Of a stretch of 64,000 bases of DNA, positions 12,032 to 24,047 are shown piece by piece. Made by a program: the position numbers and the translations under genes. Below the pieces are notes generated by a model. It saw only the letters and a list, made by a program, of their open reading frames with translations, made no database searches and was not told the origin of the DNA. The DNA is from Cloeon dipterum (Eukaryota > Arthropoda > Insecta > Ephemeroptera > Baetidae). The stretch is from the NCBI RefSeq assembly GCF_949628265.1, contig NC_088787.1, positions 24,666,501-24,730,500 on the forward strand, given 5' to 3'. Within the stretch, counting starts at the first letter, position 1; each line of letters starts with the position of its first letter.

Positions 12032-14891
12032 ATGATGGACAAATGGTTGAAAACGTCGCTGCTGCTCTGCATCTTCGGCTTTCTGAAGGAAATTCGACCC
12101 TCCGAGCCGTATGTCACACACTTCCTGGTCGGACATTGGAAGAACTTCACTACCAATGAGGTGCTTGCATGAGAAAATTTTTCCTGCTTCGGAAGAAAGC
12201 TATTTTTTTTATTAAAAATTACTCGCATGGGTTTCTCGTGAAAGAACAATATTTTTTTCAAATGAAGTCAACACACTATCATACTTAATGTTTCTTTTTT
12301 TAATAACTTTTAAATTTAGAATTCTATATTTAAATTTATTTTTTGCAGGTTTATGAGCAAATTTATCCGGTGGGCACCTACTCCACACTGGCTCTTCTGG
12401 TATTGGTGTTTTTGGTCACCGATTATGTGAGGCACAAACCGGTCATCATCGCTGACGCTGCGTTTGGTATCGCCATATACTCCATTCTAATCTGGGGACA
12501 GGGCATTCCTCTCATGCAGGTAGAAATTTAGGAGTTCTTCCTTAAACAAAGGTTGGTGACTCCAGATTCAATAAGTGGCCACCCCCAGGGCCAAAATCCT
12601 GTTCATGCCAAGCGACAAACAAATTTTCTTTAGCGCATGGTCATTAACCGAGTAACAAAAAAATCCTATGGACGCTATTAACTGATTCATAATTATTATT
12701 GATTTTTACCATTCCTTCCCTCAATGATTTTATTGTAGCAAAAAGTATAAAAAATGTATAACTTTTTTGCGCAATTGTCTTTTATTACGACTGTTTCAGT
12801 TCATGGAGGTGTTGTATGGAGGATTCATGGCTGGCGAGGTCGCCTACTACACATACATTTACGCAAGCGTGGACAGAGACAAGTACCAGATGGTGTCGGG
12901 ACACACGCGGGCTGCTTACCTGGTGGGCAGGTGCACGTCGGGCGTGATGGCGCAGGTGCTGGTGTCGACGAACGCCATGGACTACTTGGAGCTGAACTAT
13001 ATCACCCTAGGCGCCATGATCGCGGCCACCGCGTGGGCCTTCCTCCTGCCACCTACCAAGTCCAGCATCTACTTCCACAGGGACAAAAGCATCGTGCCCT
13101 CGCAGGTGTGTTTTTATTTGTTTATTCCTACTGTCATAGTTACAAAATTTAAATACATCAAATTAAGACATGGTAAGAATGGGCAAACAAATGCTAGCAG
13201 AAAACTGCAAAAACGCTTGAAAACAAAAGTTATCTCACGCCGCACTGAGCCAATTCGGAGTGCTTAACAGCGTTTTCTTTAAAAGAAAACAAATTATCCT
13301 TCTCAGTGCTAAAATGAATACAACCTCATTATGCAGTTCTTTTGTTGCCACGCATTCCTGCTTACCAATTTAAAAAAGGCCAAATTGGACATAAACATTG
13401 GAGAAATTCCCAAGTTTGAAATTTTCCAATTTGCTTGTACGGTCTCCTTGCACAAATTACAAAATTGTGCAAGGAGATCAATTACATATATAATCGATTG
13501 GAGCAATGGTTTGTATTGCAATTTGGGTAATCCCAAGCTTCGTAAGCAAACCTGGCTATTGGAATACCCACCAGTCGCCTGGCTCATTTGCACGCGGACT
13601 GACGGAAGAATATTTTTCAAAGGGGCGAGCGTGGCTCATCCACACCCATTGACTTTATTTTTGTCTCCTTAGCAGAAATTTATAAAAATTCCTCTATTCG
13701 ACCATGAGTTGTCATCCTTTTTGAAAACAATGCAATGCATCAAGCAAGGTGGTTTTTGGCCCTGGTCGCCAACGGGTTGCCGAGTCAGTTGGGGCCTTTA
13801 AAAAGCAGTTCGGGCAGAATGTTTTTCCTGCCTGCCTCTGTTTTCTCACCCAAATTGATTTGAAAATTAGATAACTTCAAGCGCAAACCGGTAAAGTTGG
13901 AATCCTTTATTTACCAAAAAAAACCTGGTTACTTGTAACACCCCAGTGGCTGTAAAATATCATGTTTTCATCCTGTAGGTCGGCGAGGAAAGAGGTGAGG
14001 CCTCAACCGCTGAGGAACCTCCTCAGGGTCGGGCTGCTAGGGCGTTTCATTTCCTGTGGGGTGACCTGAAGGCAGCTTACACCAACATGTCGGTGGTGAA
14101 GTGGTCCTTGTGGTGGGCCCTAGCGACCTGCGGGTACTACCAGGTGAGAACCGCGTCGCCCTGAGCAATCCGTCAGTCTGAAGTTCCTCTTCCTTCTGCA
14201 GGTGTTGAGCTACACGCAGGTGATATGGGAGGAGATAATCCAGGAGTCTGGCCAGCAGCTGTACAACGGCGCCGTTGAGGCCCTGTACACCATTATCGGG
14301 GCCCTGAGCGCACTGGCCCTGGGTACGCTGCCCTTGCGATGGGCCGTTCTTGGCCCGCCGGCCCTCGCCTCGTGCGCCCTCGCGCAGGCGGCCACCATCT
14401 ACGCCATCGCGACCACCAACGACCTCTGGCTAGCCTACGCGTGCTACATCATCTGCCTGGCAGCCTACCAGGCCATGGTCACCATTGCAAGGTGCATAAT
14501 AAAAGGACATAATATAGAATGAAGTCGATAACGTCTCTTTCTTCTTCCAGTTCTGAGATTGCAAAGCAGCTGAAAGAGGAGAGTTTTGGACTCATTTTTG
14601 GCATGAACATGTTCATCGCGCTCGCCCTGCAGAGTATTTTGACCCTGGTGGTGATCAATTGGCTCAAAGTCCCTCCCAGGGGACAGGTAGGTTGCTCCCA
14701 CTTAATTTTGGAAAGGTTACTATCGTTTTTCCTGGTTTCAGTTTGTTATTTACGGATCGTACTTTGCCGTTCTTGGCGCTGGATTTGTGCTCGTGACCCT
14801 CTACTCAATGATCAAAGGCGACTGGCGGGGTGTCACCTTCAAGTCCCTGTGGCTGCCTAAGACGCAGGAAAGAGCCGCGACGAGTCAGTAA
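12032..14891 (+). CDS. SLC19-family transporter (thiamine/folate carrier)
   Basis: SLC19 proteins are plasma-membrane carriers of the major facilitator type that import thiamine (SLC19A2/A3) or reduced folate (SLC19A1). Seven exons join in frame to 448 residues: 12032-12160, 12349-12519, 12800-13105, 13979-14143, 14202-14491, 14551-14686 and 14742-14891. Family hallmarks are KEIRPSEPYVTHFLVG in helix 1, EQIYPVGTYS, TDYVRHKPV, and GEVAYYTYIYASVDRDKYQ, matching the human EIAYYSYIYS segment. A soluble loop around residues 205-230 is Glu-rich (GEERGEASTAEEPP), followed by the C-terminal six helices. The start is a double ATG; the first is taken. Substrate cannot be told from sequence alone. The EIAYYSYIY-type segment and overall likeness to SLC19A2/A3 lean to thiamine. 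Intron 3 (13106-13978) holds a hairpin, listed separately. AATAAA lies at 15041-15046. Confidence 0.93.
13443..13477. repeat. Perfect 13-bp hairpin in SLC19A intron 3
   Basis: Arms TCTCCTTGCACAA (13443-13455) and its exact reverse complement (13465-13477) enclose a 9-base loop. I see no direct repeat at its flanks, so a transposon origin is not supported. It could be a structural or regulatory intron element or chance. Confidence 0.6.
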
Positions 14892-15995
14892 GATGTGTGG
14901 TTCTCAAAAAACCGTCATCTTCGTAGGTACAGCTCAATTTTAGAAGTCTGAACTTTAGCAAGGAAGCTATGCGAAATAAAAATCTTTTGAGCCTATTAGA
15001 CTTGTAATTATAATCTGTGCAGGTAGTAAGCCCCGACTCTAATAAATTATTTGCTCGTGTATGCTGATATTGGAAGCTTGGTAACACCTTCACATGATTT
15101 GAGTACAAGCCTAGAAAACATAATTAGGCAGATAAATGAATGTTTCACTCTGCATAGTTTCCTTTTTACGTGTTCCTTTAGATTTAGAGGAAATATTTCG
15201 AACAACCTATTTTTCGATGTTATGATATAATTTCTGTATGTCTGTTAAAAATAAATTAATGATGCTGTTCCAAACAATAAAAGTTCTGAAACAAATAATT
15301 CCCTTTATTTTTTATAGTTGAAAATTGAGGAAAAAACTACAAAAACATTATTAATTTTTCAAATCCTTTGAATCAACTTTAAAAATAGACTAACTTTTTT
15401 TACAGTGGCTTCAAAACTGCTGATTATGATCAGTATAATTAAGAATGATACACTTAAGAGTGTGTAATCAGTTTTAGTTGATAAGACCAAAAGTGCGACG
15501 CATTGTAATGAAGAAAATAAAATTGAAATGGACTAATTATTCAATAAAATGCTCATGTAAATTATTAATTGACTACGATTCTAATTGCTAAAAAGATCTC
15601 AATTTAATACGCTATAAAATTGCATAATTACATCTGAAAATCGCTTCTTCTAACCAAACCGTATATACCAAAACACCATTGACATTTTATGTCATAAATC
15701 ATAATAAATTTCAAACAAACCGATTAATTTTAATTGTTTTCAAAAATAAATTTTAAATAGTTCAATCATGACTGATATTATGACGCATAATATATTGTAT
15801 GATAATGCGTAGGAGTAAGTAAACATTGATCTAATAAAATAATGAAAATAATCTTTGATTGCATCACGTGATGAAAATTTTGAACCGAAAGTCGAAAAAA
15901 ATGTTTTATTTTTTACTCTCCACCAAACGACATTACAACTTATAATAAGTGACACAAATTTTTATTTGTTTCTGGAAAATATTCGCATCCTGCAG
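14892..15995. other. SLC19A 3' UTR and AT-rich spacer
   Basis: Holds AATAAA at 15041-15046, 15250-15255 and 15276-15281, any of which may end the SLC19A mRNA. The rest is very AT-rich with no convincing exon on either strand. Confidence 0.55.
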
Positions 15996-17047
15996 ATGAA
16001 GACGACACGACTGACTTTATTTGCGATTTTGATTGGTCATCTTGATCTTTCTCAACTATCAAGTGCAGGTTCAGCTTTTCGATTTGTATCGTTTCATTTT
16101 ATTATTCAACTAAAATTGCAGAGCTTGGTAAAGCCCAGCAAAGAGGAGAAGATTGCAAGTGCAGTACCCAAAATCCAGATGAGATCAATCAATATTCTGT
16201 TGAGTTAGATGTTAAAGGAAAGGAGGACATGAGTAAATATTTAACTCGTATTTCATCTTTGTATAACGGGAAAATTGCGTATCGCTAAAAACACGAAAGT
16301 TTTAAATTGTTGAACTAATTTTTTTTGTTGTGGCACACGAATTTTTTGGGGCCCATCAGGCCGAGGAGTGTCATGACATCTTTCACCAAGGAAATTTGCG
16401 TTAGTTTGTTTATGCGCAATTTGTCCGCTACCACGACACGATTTATGTATAACTATCATTATTTATTTCCTACAAAGCTTCCGGGGATGGTCCGACTGTT
16501 TCATGCTTCTCGAAATGAGAGTAACTTTCTCATGCCGAAATTAAGCTTTTAAATTAATTTAACCCTCGGGAAATTCTGATAAAATTAATTTTGCAAAACA
16601 GTTCCCTTTTTCCTCCCATATATGGGGGACTCACACTTTCCGCTCGAACTCACACTTCTCGTTTTTTGATGGGAAAAATCAATGTAATGCCCTATCCTAG
16701 CGAGAAGTGTGAGTGTTGGGCGAAAAGTGTGAGTCCCCCATACCAATGAAAATCACACACAAGGTAACTTATCATTTGGAAAATAAATTAAGATCTCTTT
16801 ATTCTTCTCACATATTCGATTTATTTCTTGACTGCTTTGCAAATAAATAACTTTTACCTGTTGGTGTGCAGTACTGATGCTTGTGACATTCATGGTGTTC
16901 TTTTTCACTGGAGTCGCTATCTTCTGCTGCCTTAATTTGCTACAAAACCGAAGAAAAGCAGCGAGAGAAGCAGCGGGCCACAGAGCATACCGTTTATCGC
17001 AAAGATTCGTATATCTCTGCAACCGCAGCCATTATGAGCCAATCTAA
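15996..17047 (+). CDS. Small type I single-pass membrane protein, unknown
   Basis: I do not recognise this gene. Three exons (15996-16068, 16122-16232, 16872-17047) join in frame to 119 residues, and both introns are phase 1. Exon 1 is a signal peptide (MKTTRLTLFAILIGHLDLSQ..). Exon 2 is a short, hydrophilic, lumenal or extracellular part with a CKC motif. Exon 3 begins with a hydrophobic helix (LMLVTFMVFFFTGVAIFCC) followed by a basic tail (QNRRKAAREAAGHR) and ends SHYEPI. The predicted layout is lumen-helix-cytosol, with palmitoylatable Cys at the inner face. AATAAA lies at 17193-17198, 146 bp after the stop. Intron 2 carries a MITE. The consistent phases, signal peptide and membrane helix support a real gene. 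Function is unknown. Neighbouring fragments of the same design suggest a small family. Confidence 0.6.
16623..16740. mobile_element. MITE with long imperfect inverted repeats and TA target duplication
   Basis: A 118-bp element whose two ends are inverted copies of about 41 bp, each starting TGGGGGACTCACACTTT and reaching ACTCACACTTCTCG. The arms are roughly 80-90% alike, with an AT-rich centre of about 40 bp. TA dinucleotides flank both ends (16621-16622 and 16741-16742), as for Tc1/mariner-type target duplications. There is no coding capacity, so it is non-autonomous. It sits in intron 2 of the small membrane-protein gene. The arms also contain an internal direct repeat of ACTCACACTT. Confidence 0.75.
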
Positions 17048-17139
17048 CCAACAACTATGAAAATCAGCGGAGAATGACATTATAGCCAAACTTAAATACT
17101 GCCAACCACTTTGTTTAAATATGTTAAAGCAAGAAAAAC

Positions 17140-17723
17140 ATGTCACAGCTACTGGATCTTAACATCGCGGGTAGGTTTCTTTTCTCTACAAAAATAAACC
17201 ATGATTCATAACAGTGACTTTTTATATACCAGAGATTTTATGCAATTATAATCAATTTAAGCATGGCAATAGATGCAAACATATTTCTGTAAACAGAATA
17301 ATCTAGAAAATAAAATCCCATTATTATATATGAGACCGGCGTTTTCTTGCCAATAGAAAACATTTTTAAAAAAATTCGAAGAATTGTTATAGTAACACCA
17401 TAATGACAGCAATTCCTTTGCTCATACATAGACAGATTGAATGACTCAGTAACTGTTTCCAAAATAATGTTTTGTCCAATGATTTTGTGACAAATTTTAT
17501 ATTCATTTGTATAAATTTGCCTTTGCGTTGAGCGTCTTTGGCGCACTGCACGATTTTTACTTATTTGTACACACTCTTCATGGTCGGAGTTGTTCTGATG
17601 TTTGCTATGTTTTGGTGTATCAGCGAATATTTAATATTTTTAGAATCAGCCCAGAACAAAATAGATGCAGGGGATGAGCAAACGCAGCTCGCAGAGATTT
17701 TGCAACTACCAGCTCAAACCTGA
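17140..17723 (+). CDS. Possible second small membrane protein, or alternative last exon
   Basis: The strong part is 17533-17723. After a polypyrimidine-AG acceptor, a frame opens in phase 1 and encodes SLAHCTIFTYLYTLFMVGVV and a longer helix up to CISEYLIF, then an acidic tail ending LQLPAQT and a TGA at 17721-17723. A candidate first exon at 17140-17170 (MSQLLDLNIA, phase-1 donor GTAGGT) fits the frame and would give a 73-residue protein. It overlaps the 3' UTR of the gene upstream. Because exon 2 of that upstream gene (ends 16232) is also phase 1, 17533-17723 could instead be its alternative terminal exon, swapping the membrane helix and tail. AATAAA at 17963-17968 could end this transcript. 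Function is unknown. Confidence 0.4.
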
Positions 17724-17992
17724 GCGATGAAACTCAACAAAATCATGCTGTATAATCTGGATTTTATTTACTGATCAAAATATATGTACATTTAAATTCA
17801 TACCAAAATTATACATATTGGAAGATTTGTTTCCTGGATTCGTTTTAAACGGTTTATGAAAACTTCCGTGTCCGTTTGATTTCCCATTTTCCAAGATATT
17901 GTAACATGCGTGAAATGTTGAATGCTGTGCATATTTGGCTCTGTGTATTTTACAATTCCAGAAATAAAAACTAAATTAAGAGATCAAACTAA

Positions 17993-18208
17993 TTAAAAGG
18001 TTTTATTTCTTGCAGCCATTTTAATTTTTGCGCCCCGTTGATGATGAAATAATTTAACAAATAATCCTGCTCCTACGATAATTGTGCCAAGGCTACCGTC
18101 AGCAACAAATCCAAAATCCACTACCGTTCCCATTTTACCTGACGAGTGAAACTTAAATACGTTTGTTGGCAAACTAAATATCACAAGTGGTATATAAATT
18201 TTAGGCAC
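17993..18208 (-). CDS. Possible 71-residue membrane microprotein, minus strand
   Basis: An uninterrupted frame reads MPKIYIPLVIFSLPTNVF (signal-like), a short middle with GKMGTVVDFGFVADGS, a hydrophobic stretch LGTIIVGAGLFVKLF and a basic tail HHQRGAKIKMAARNKTF. This design repeats that of the plus-strand small proteins next to it. It is short and in AT-rich DNA, and no family is recognised, so chance is a real alternative. An internal ATG at the MGTVVDFG position would give 46 residues with the helix only. Confidence 0.3.
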   Translation of the reverse strand: MPKIYIPLVIFSLPTNVFKFHSSGKMGTVVDFGFVADGSLGTIIVGAGLFVKLFHHQRGAKIKMAARNKTF

Positions 18209-18847
18209 TTCATAAATTTCATCATATTGGAGAAATATATAATCAATATAATTGCTATATCAAATCTTTGACCTGTCTGAATGACGCTCTTAAACATATT
18301 TGAGAGAATGGTACATATCATTTTGTAATCTCTTTCAAAAATGAATTATTGAACACAAGATTGAGCGAGTGTGAGGCATTTCAATTGAAAACATTGTCGA
18401 TGCATTGCTTCAAAAAATATTACATAATGTGAATCAATCCTTCCCATTCATTGCAAGATTACAATCGACGGCAGCATCTTCTGGTTATGCAACCTGTGAA
18501 GAAGATGCGCGTGACGGAACAAATCGCTGCATACACGGCAGGTGCCTATTCAAGTATTATAATATATTATATATTATTTCAGCAGTCTAAGGCTAGAGCC
18601 GCGGTAAAAATATTTTTAAATACGAATTTTCAAATAATTTAACTGGCATTATTTTTATTAGATTTTTAATTTGAATGATGCGCCTCTTTGTAATCTAAAA
18701 ATTCGAACACCAAAGTCGAATTCTGTTTATCTATTATTGTCAACAAAAACTAAGGGTATTATGTTTATATCAATATTTAAAGTTCATCAATCATTCAGAT
18801 CTTAAGCCCCATCAGAATACATCATGTTTTTAAGTTGCATCTAAAAA

Positions 18848-19040
18848 ATGTCGTCTCTAACCAGGAGGAGCATCACGATTTTGATGTATCTGCTTTTTGT
18901 TTCTGAAATTTCTTGCGCAAGTATATACTTTTTTGTTTATTTAATGTGTTGAAATATTAAACCACTACTTCTCATTAGGTTCAGGCCAGCTATCCAGTAA
19001 AGATTGCCACCCTAAAAACCTAATTGTTTTGGAATTTTAG
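18848..19040 (+). CDS. Possible 44-residue secreted peptide
   Basis: Exon 1 (18848-18920) encodes a signal peptide, MSSLTRRSITILMYLLFVSE then ISCA. It is 73 nt long with a phase-1 GTATAT donor, the same length and phase as exon 1 of the gene at 15996. Exon 2 (18979-19040) follows a TTAG acceptor and encodes SGQLSSKDCHPKNLIVLEF with a TAG stop. The mature product would be about 20 residues with one Cys. Exon 2 may not be the only partner: another open phase-1 stretch lies at about 19236-19312. No family is recognised. The equal first-exon size and phase hint at duplication from the 15996 gene. Confidence 0.4.
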
Positions 19041-19390
19041 ATTCCTGACTGAAACATTTTGCTTCTTTAATGTTGACAAATATTTATAGTGGTGATCAGT
19101 TTTAATTTTGAATATATCTCATTTTCGTGTTTAGGAAGAGAGAAATAATAATGAAGGTAAATGCTGAATTGAAGTTGAATATATATTTTTTTCTTTTCGA
19201 TTATAAAACATCTTCTTCAAATATATCATCTTAGAAAAAATATGGTCCGTTGAAAGAAAGGATCAAGGCTTAATCACTGGCTTAAAGTTAAAAGTGCGAT
19301 TGCAGATTCTAGGTAGATTGCTTATTGCTAAAAAAGCAATTAATACGCAGGGAAATTAAAATTAATACGGATCGATTAATTCCTACAAGG

Positions 19391-22300
19391 TTACTCCTGA
19401 AACAAAAACATTTATATGAAAGAAATTTTAAATCTCTGCGAACATTGTTTTTTAAAAAAATGGTGTGGAACACTCACAAGTTTCTTTTTTAGCACACGTT
19501 GGTATAACGAATCCTGAAATTGTTTTTTTCGTTAGTACAACTTTTCAACATTAATTTCACACACTTACATTCTTCCTTTTTTTTGGTGATCTAGTTTCAA
19601 TCTGTAAAAAAATTGTGAGAACTTATTTGCAAATGTTTTTTGTCTTCTAATAAAATAGAATACATTTGATCTATTATAATAATAAATATATGTTCTAGTA
19701 TAGTAAGAGCTTCTGCTACTTTTTGAGCAGTAAAAATGTTTATATTTTTAGTCTTTCTCAAACCAGTGAGATAATAACCTAAATTTACCATAAACATGCT
19801 ATTTTTATGGGAGTATAAAACATTTTTTTTACCTCGATGTCCTTTCCATTATCTGCGTAAATTTTAGACGCGCTAAAGACAATTTTTGGATTACTGATGT
19901 TCCCCTGATTGACTGACCCGATGACGGTGCACTGAACTTTGAAAATATTATGAATCATACCCTTAGCCTTCTTGTCCTCACCAATTACATCCTCGGAGAG
20001 CAGATTGTGCTTTGTTGAAAAGAAAAGGATAAAAAAATGATCGTCTCTATACATTGGCAAAATGGTGGCTTACGTAGGAGCAATTGAGGATTCCTGATGT
20101 GCAATCAGCTACAGACGAGTTGAAGTACTAGAACACGAAAAGCATTTTAGTTTCAAGGAGACATTTCAATCAACAGTTTTTGCATTCCTCACCATGCTCG
20201 TGAAAAACACGGACAATTTTTTGGGTTCATCGAAGTTTTCAGCATTTTCTTCTAAATTCATAGGAGGCGCCTTATTCATAAAAACACAAAATGCAATTGT
20301 TAATTAGCTGCTTAATCGATTCTTACCTCGCCCAAATGACGCAGATGTGTCTTCCTCAGTTCAATCATAAACTCGATAAAGTGATAGTTTTTGTCGTGGA
20401 ATTTAAAGCCTTCACACGTGTTTTGCAGGAAAACGTTTTCCGCTGAAGTGGCCGTTGGTTTGGATAAATAATCTGGTCTATTGCTGAACAAATACATCAA
20501 CAAGTTGATTACTTTTACGGCGGCTAGACTATATTCGGTGAAGTTAGCCCAACGGAGTGCCAGGTTGACTATCAGGTCGGCCGATTCGGTCCAAGCGGTG
20601 ATGTGTTCGATAAGCATGCAGACCAACTTCTTATTCGGACCCTTGTCAGAACTCACAATCTCAGTCAAGCGCTCATTCAGCACTGCAAGCACCGCCGCTT
20701 GAATCATATCAAGTTTTGATATATCATCCTGTAATATGTTATTCAATTATTTATTATATTTGAAATTTTAAGAAAATATATTTATATACTGCATGATACT
20801 GAAATCAACTTTAGCGTTTTAAAGGATACTAATAAAAATAAAAAGTTGCTCCTATGATGAAATGTTATTCACCTGAAACCATAGCAGCGAAACTAGAAAA
20901 GCCTAAACAAAACTTTCCTTGCTGCTATACATCAGGTAGTGCTTAAACTTAAACTAGTTTTATGAAAAATTAAACAAGCTGAACCTAGTATTCCAAAAGG
21001 GGGACAAGGTTTTGTAAAATGCACACATTGTAAGACAATATTTACGAGAGTTTCTGCAATAAGATTGGACTTGATTTTTAAAATACTATTCAACTAAAAA
21101 TTCCTTTAAAACTATAAAATTTGCTGATTATTCAGTTGAAAAATTTATATTTTATGTGCGAATTTTCTTGGGAAAAAATACGTATATCTTTGTGTGTAAA
21201 ATTTGTTTAAGACGTGCGTAAAAACCATTATGTATTGTTATATTTTTGTTGTGTTCTGGATGTGGATGTATGGGGCACAGTTGCCCTGCTGATCCGTAAT
21301 AAACCATTTTTTTAAACTAAAAAACGCAAAAAAGGCAAATTAGATATTGAATATTGGTTTGTTTGCGCCCTTTCAAAGTTGTTATATAATATCTCTCGAA
21401 TTCCACGTTTTTAATCCCGAGAATACTCCATTTCATGCAACAATTCACCAAAGCTTCACAAGGCATATAAATAAAACTTACTTTGCAGTTCAAACACTTT
21501 CTCATCACCGTGAACTTCAAATAAAAAACTTTATATTAGCATAATAAATAAAAAATGGTAAGCGCACCTCGCGGTAGAGAGATTTCATTTTGTAAAGCAA
21601 TCTCTTGACGTCTACATTCCTGAAAAACCAAGCCACAATTAAGTCCCTGCCGATTATGAGCAGCATTTGCAGCATCCTTTTCCCGTTTGTGGATATTTGT
21701 TCAGATGGTTCATTCTTTATCGTTATGGCAAATATCATTGCCACAAATCGCGATTTTTCCGGAAATACATCCTCTCTGAGGACATTGGATAGGAAATAAT
21801 AAGCCCATTTAGAAATCACTCTGTAGCTGAAGCGACATTCCAATGACTGAAATAAAAAAAATGTATCAAAAGCTTGCAATTAAACATTTTTTACCCATAA
21901 ATGCTTTACTCGAATAATAATTACCTGAAAAAACCAACTAATGTACGAATCATCAAAGAAAGGGAAAGATCCAGTCACGGTTAAAAAAACATAAATTGCG
22001 CTATCTAGATCTTCGGTGAACAAAAGTATCGGTATAGCAAGTAGGAATGCTTCATACGCATTTCTCAAGAAAGGGCAGTTCGTGTACTTTATGATATTTT
22101 TTAAAGCAGAAAATGTACCCAAGATCAAGTTTTCTCCCATAAATGGCACTGGAAAAGAAATGTGAATTTCAGAAACTTGGTCTGCTGTGGTCATTTGAGC
22201 TCTCACTTTCCGAGGTGTCTATTAAATAAAATAGTGAGGATTGATTCGAAAAAATTGGAAGAATTCGTTGGTTGAAATTAAGTATCCTCGGATCAGAGGC

Positions 22301-23043
22301 AAGAGCGACCAGTTGAGCCATTTGTTCCTCTTCTATTCTAATCTTGTTCAACTGCACCATTTCTGCGTTACTGAACGGGGACGTAAGGAAAATAAGTGAC
22401 ACTCGGACAAGTCTGTAAAAAAGAAATAAATTATCAAATTAAAATAAAAGTTAACATCAGCTGAATTCATTAAATTATTTGAATAACATTTATGCAGGTT
22501 ACAAGGGAGTCTTGTTCAATAAAAACCGACAAACGTCAAACGCATTTGAAAATATTGAATCACAATTTGTGCACGGGAATATTTATAACTTACTGGCTTA
22601 AAACAATCATGTCGTCATCGGTGATGTCATCTGTCTCGTCAGTGTAATTCAGAAGAGACTTTCGAAATTCACTGAATCCCTCTATCGTAGAAATATTTTC
22701 GCTAGATCCAATCAGGCTGGAAAGTTATTTCAAATATAATTTCGTTAATATAAAATCACAGTAAATGTGCGGTTTAATACTGACTTCTATAATGTTATAC
22801 AGGATATCTTGACTACTTGCAATTCTCACATGTTAAATAAATATTTTAACCCTAAATGGAATTTCAAAATGTTTATCAAACACTCACCGTTTCAACTCCT
22901 CACTGCAGATATCAGGACTGTCTTCCAAGAAAAGGTTTTCAAAATTCAAATCAACTTGAGATTTGACCACAACTAAAAAAAAACCTCTTCTATCAGATGT
23001 CTCAACGCTTGAAATTAATCTTACCCTCTTTTAAAGCAAACAT
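19391..23043 (-). CDS. Unknown helical protein, paralogue A (584 residues)
   Basis: I do not recognise the family. Fourteen exons join in frame on the minus strand: 23043-23025, 22972-22888, 22716-22594, 22412-22207, 22148-21925, 21846-21568, 21514-21482, 20728-20327, 20270-20193, 20127-20074, 20009-19833, 19601-19569, 19513-19478 and 19396-19391. The N-terminus is acidic (SLLNYTDETDDITDDDM). The middle is alpha-helical and repeat-like (RILPIFSNQSSLFYLIDTSE, FRNVDVKRLLYKMKSLYRE). A tiny exon holds CLNCK. The longest exon carries LIEHITAWTESADLIVNLAL and RWANFTEYSLAAVKVINLL. The tail has an NLS-like SPKKRKN. Exon order and phases match paralogue B next door, but the CxxC exon is cut from 68 codons to 11. 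A HEAT- or MIF4G-like helical scaffold in the nucleus is conceivable, as inference only. Third codon positions are AT-rich, unlike Abl and coronin. Confidence 0.75.
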
Positions 23044-24047
23044 ATTGCTTAAAAGCCACTCGCCTCGCAGGTAATAAGAAGAGAGTAAAAGCATGCAAGC
23101 TAAACCAGCTTTGCTCTGCGTCCCTTAACAATCTTGTAAAGAGCAGTTCGATACTTGTTGGCTATATTTTTGTCAAATGCATTTTTCGCCATCAGAATGT
23201 GTGAATGAGAAATTTGTGTGCTTGTCCTCGTCGAAACGAGAATTTTTGGAAGCCAGCAAGAGCATGTTTGTGCGGTTGGAAATAAATTCCCACAGAATTG
23301 TTTGCCTACCCGACACCTAAAATGTGGACCCTGAAGCTTCCAGAAAATATTTTCTCGTATTTAAAAAATGTTTGTGCTGCCTGGGTACGAATGTTTGTAC
23401 TGAAATAACCCAGCCATCACAATTATTGTTTCTTGAGACGTCATTCGAAATCGAATTTGATGATTTTAAATCACTCTCAAATTTAAATCAATGCGTTATT
23501 TTTATTTTTTGAACAAAATCCAACAAGTAAAGTCAAATCCAATTAACTCATATCCCCAGAAAAGAATTGATAATCTGAAGAAGTGCCATTGCTTGAAAGT
23601 GACAACTTTATGTTTAGCGTGGGATTTGATATTGCGTCAGGGACGTCAGGGATAGCAATCCCGCGCCCCCTTTTTCATCTTGCTTGAAATACCAATGTAG
23701 CATCCAGTCAACAGAAACATTTTAGGAGATATACTATACAGAACTTAAAGAAATGGGATGGACTGTATTTCACAATTTTTTTTATTGACATGCGGTTGAT
23801 ATGTAGTACATTCGTTGTTAGCTTATTTCTGAGTTGTATTGCAAAGAAATCAAAGTAAAATGAGACTTTGATGAAAATAGAAAATTAGCTCCCTCTATGG
23901 TCCAATATTAGCATTTTTGCTCGGAAAAGTCAAATCTCTGATCCCGTCGATCCCGACGACAGTTTGGCTTCGATCAGTGTCAGCGCGTTTGTCTACACTG
24001 TTTGTTAGATATGCTGTGGCACCACTAAAACTACAGCGCGCCACATA
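23044..24047. other. Spacer between the two unknown paralogues
   Basis: AT-rich sequence holding the promoter of paralogue A and the 3' UTR of paralogue B. A 62-codon open frame at 23324-23512 shows no likeness to either paralogue or to any family I know. I see no repeat. Confidence 0.5.

Noticed and set aside
18405-18642. Candidate Cys-containing exon (CEEDARDGTNRCIHGRC) in the small-protein cluster
   Set aside because: Two overlapping frames are open, neither has a clear partner exon, and the Cys spacing fits no EGF or toxin-like fold I can support.
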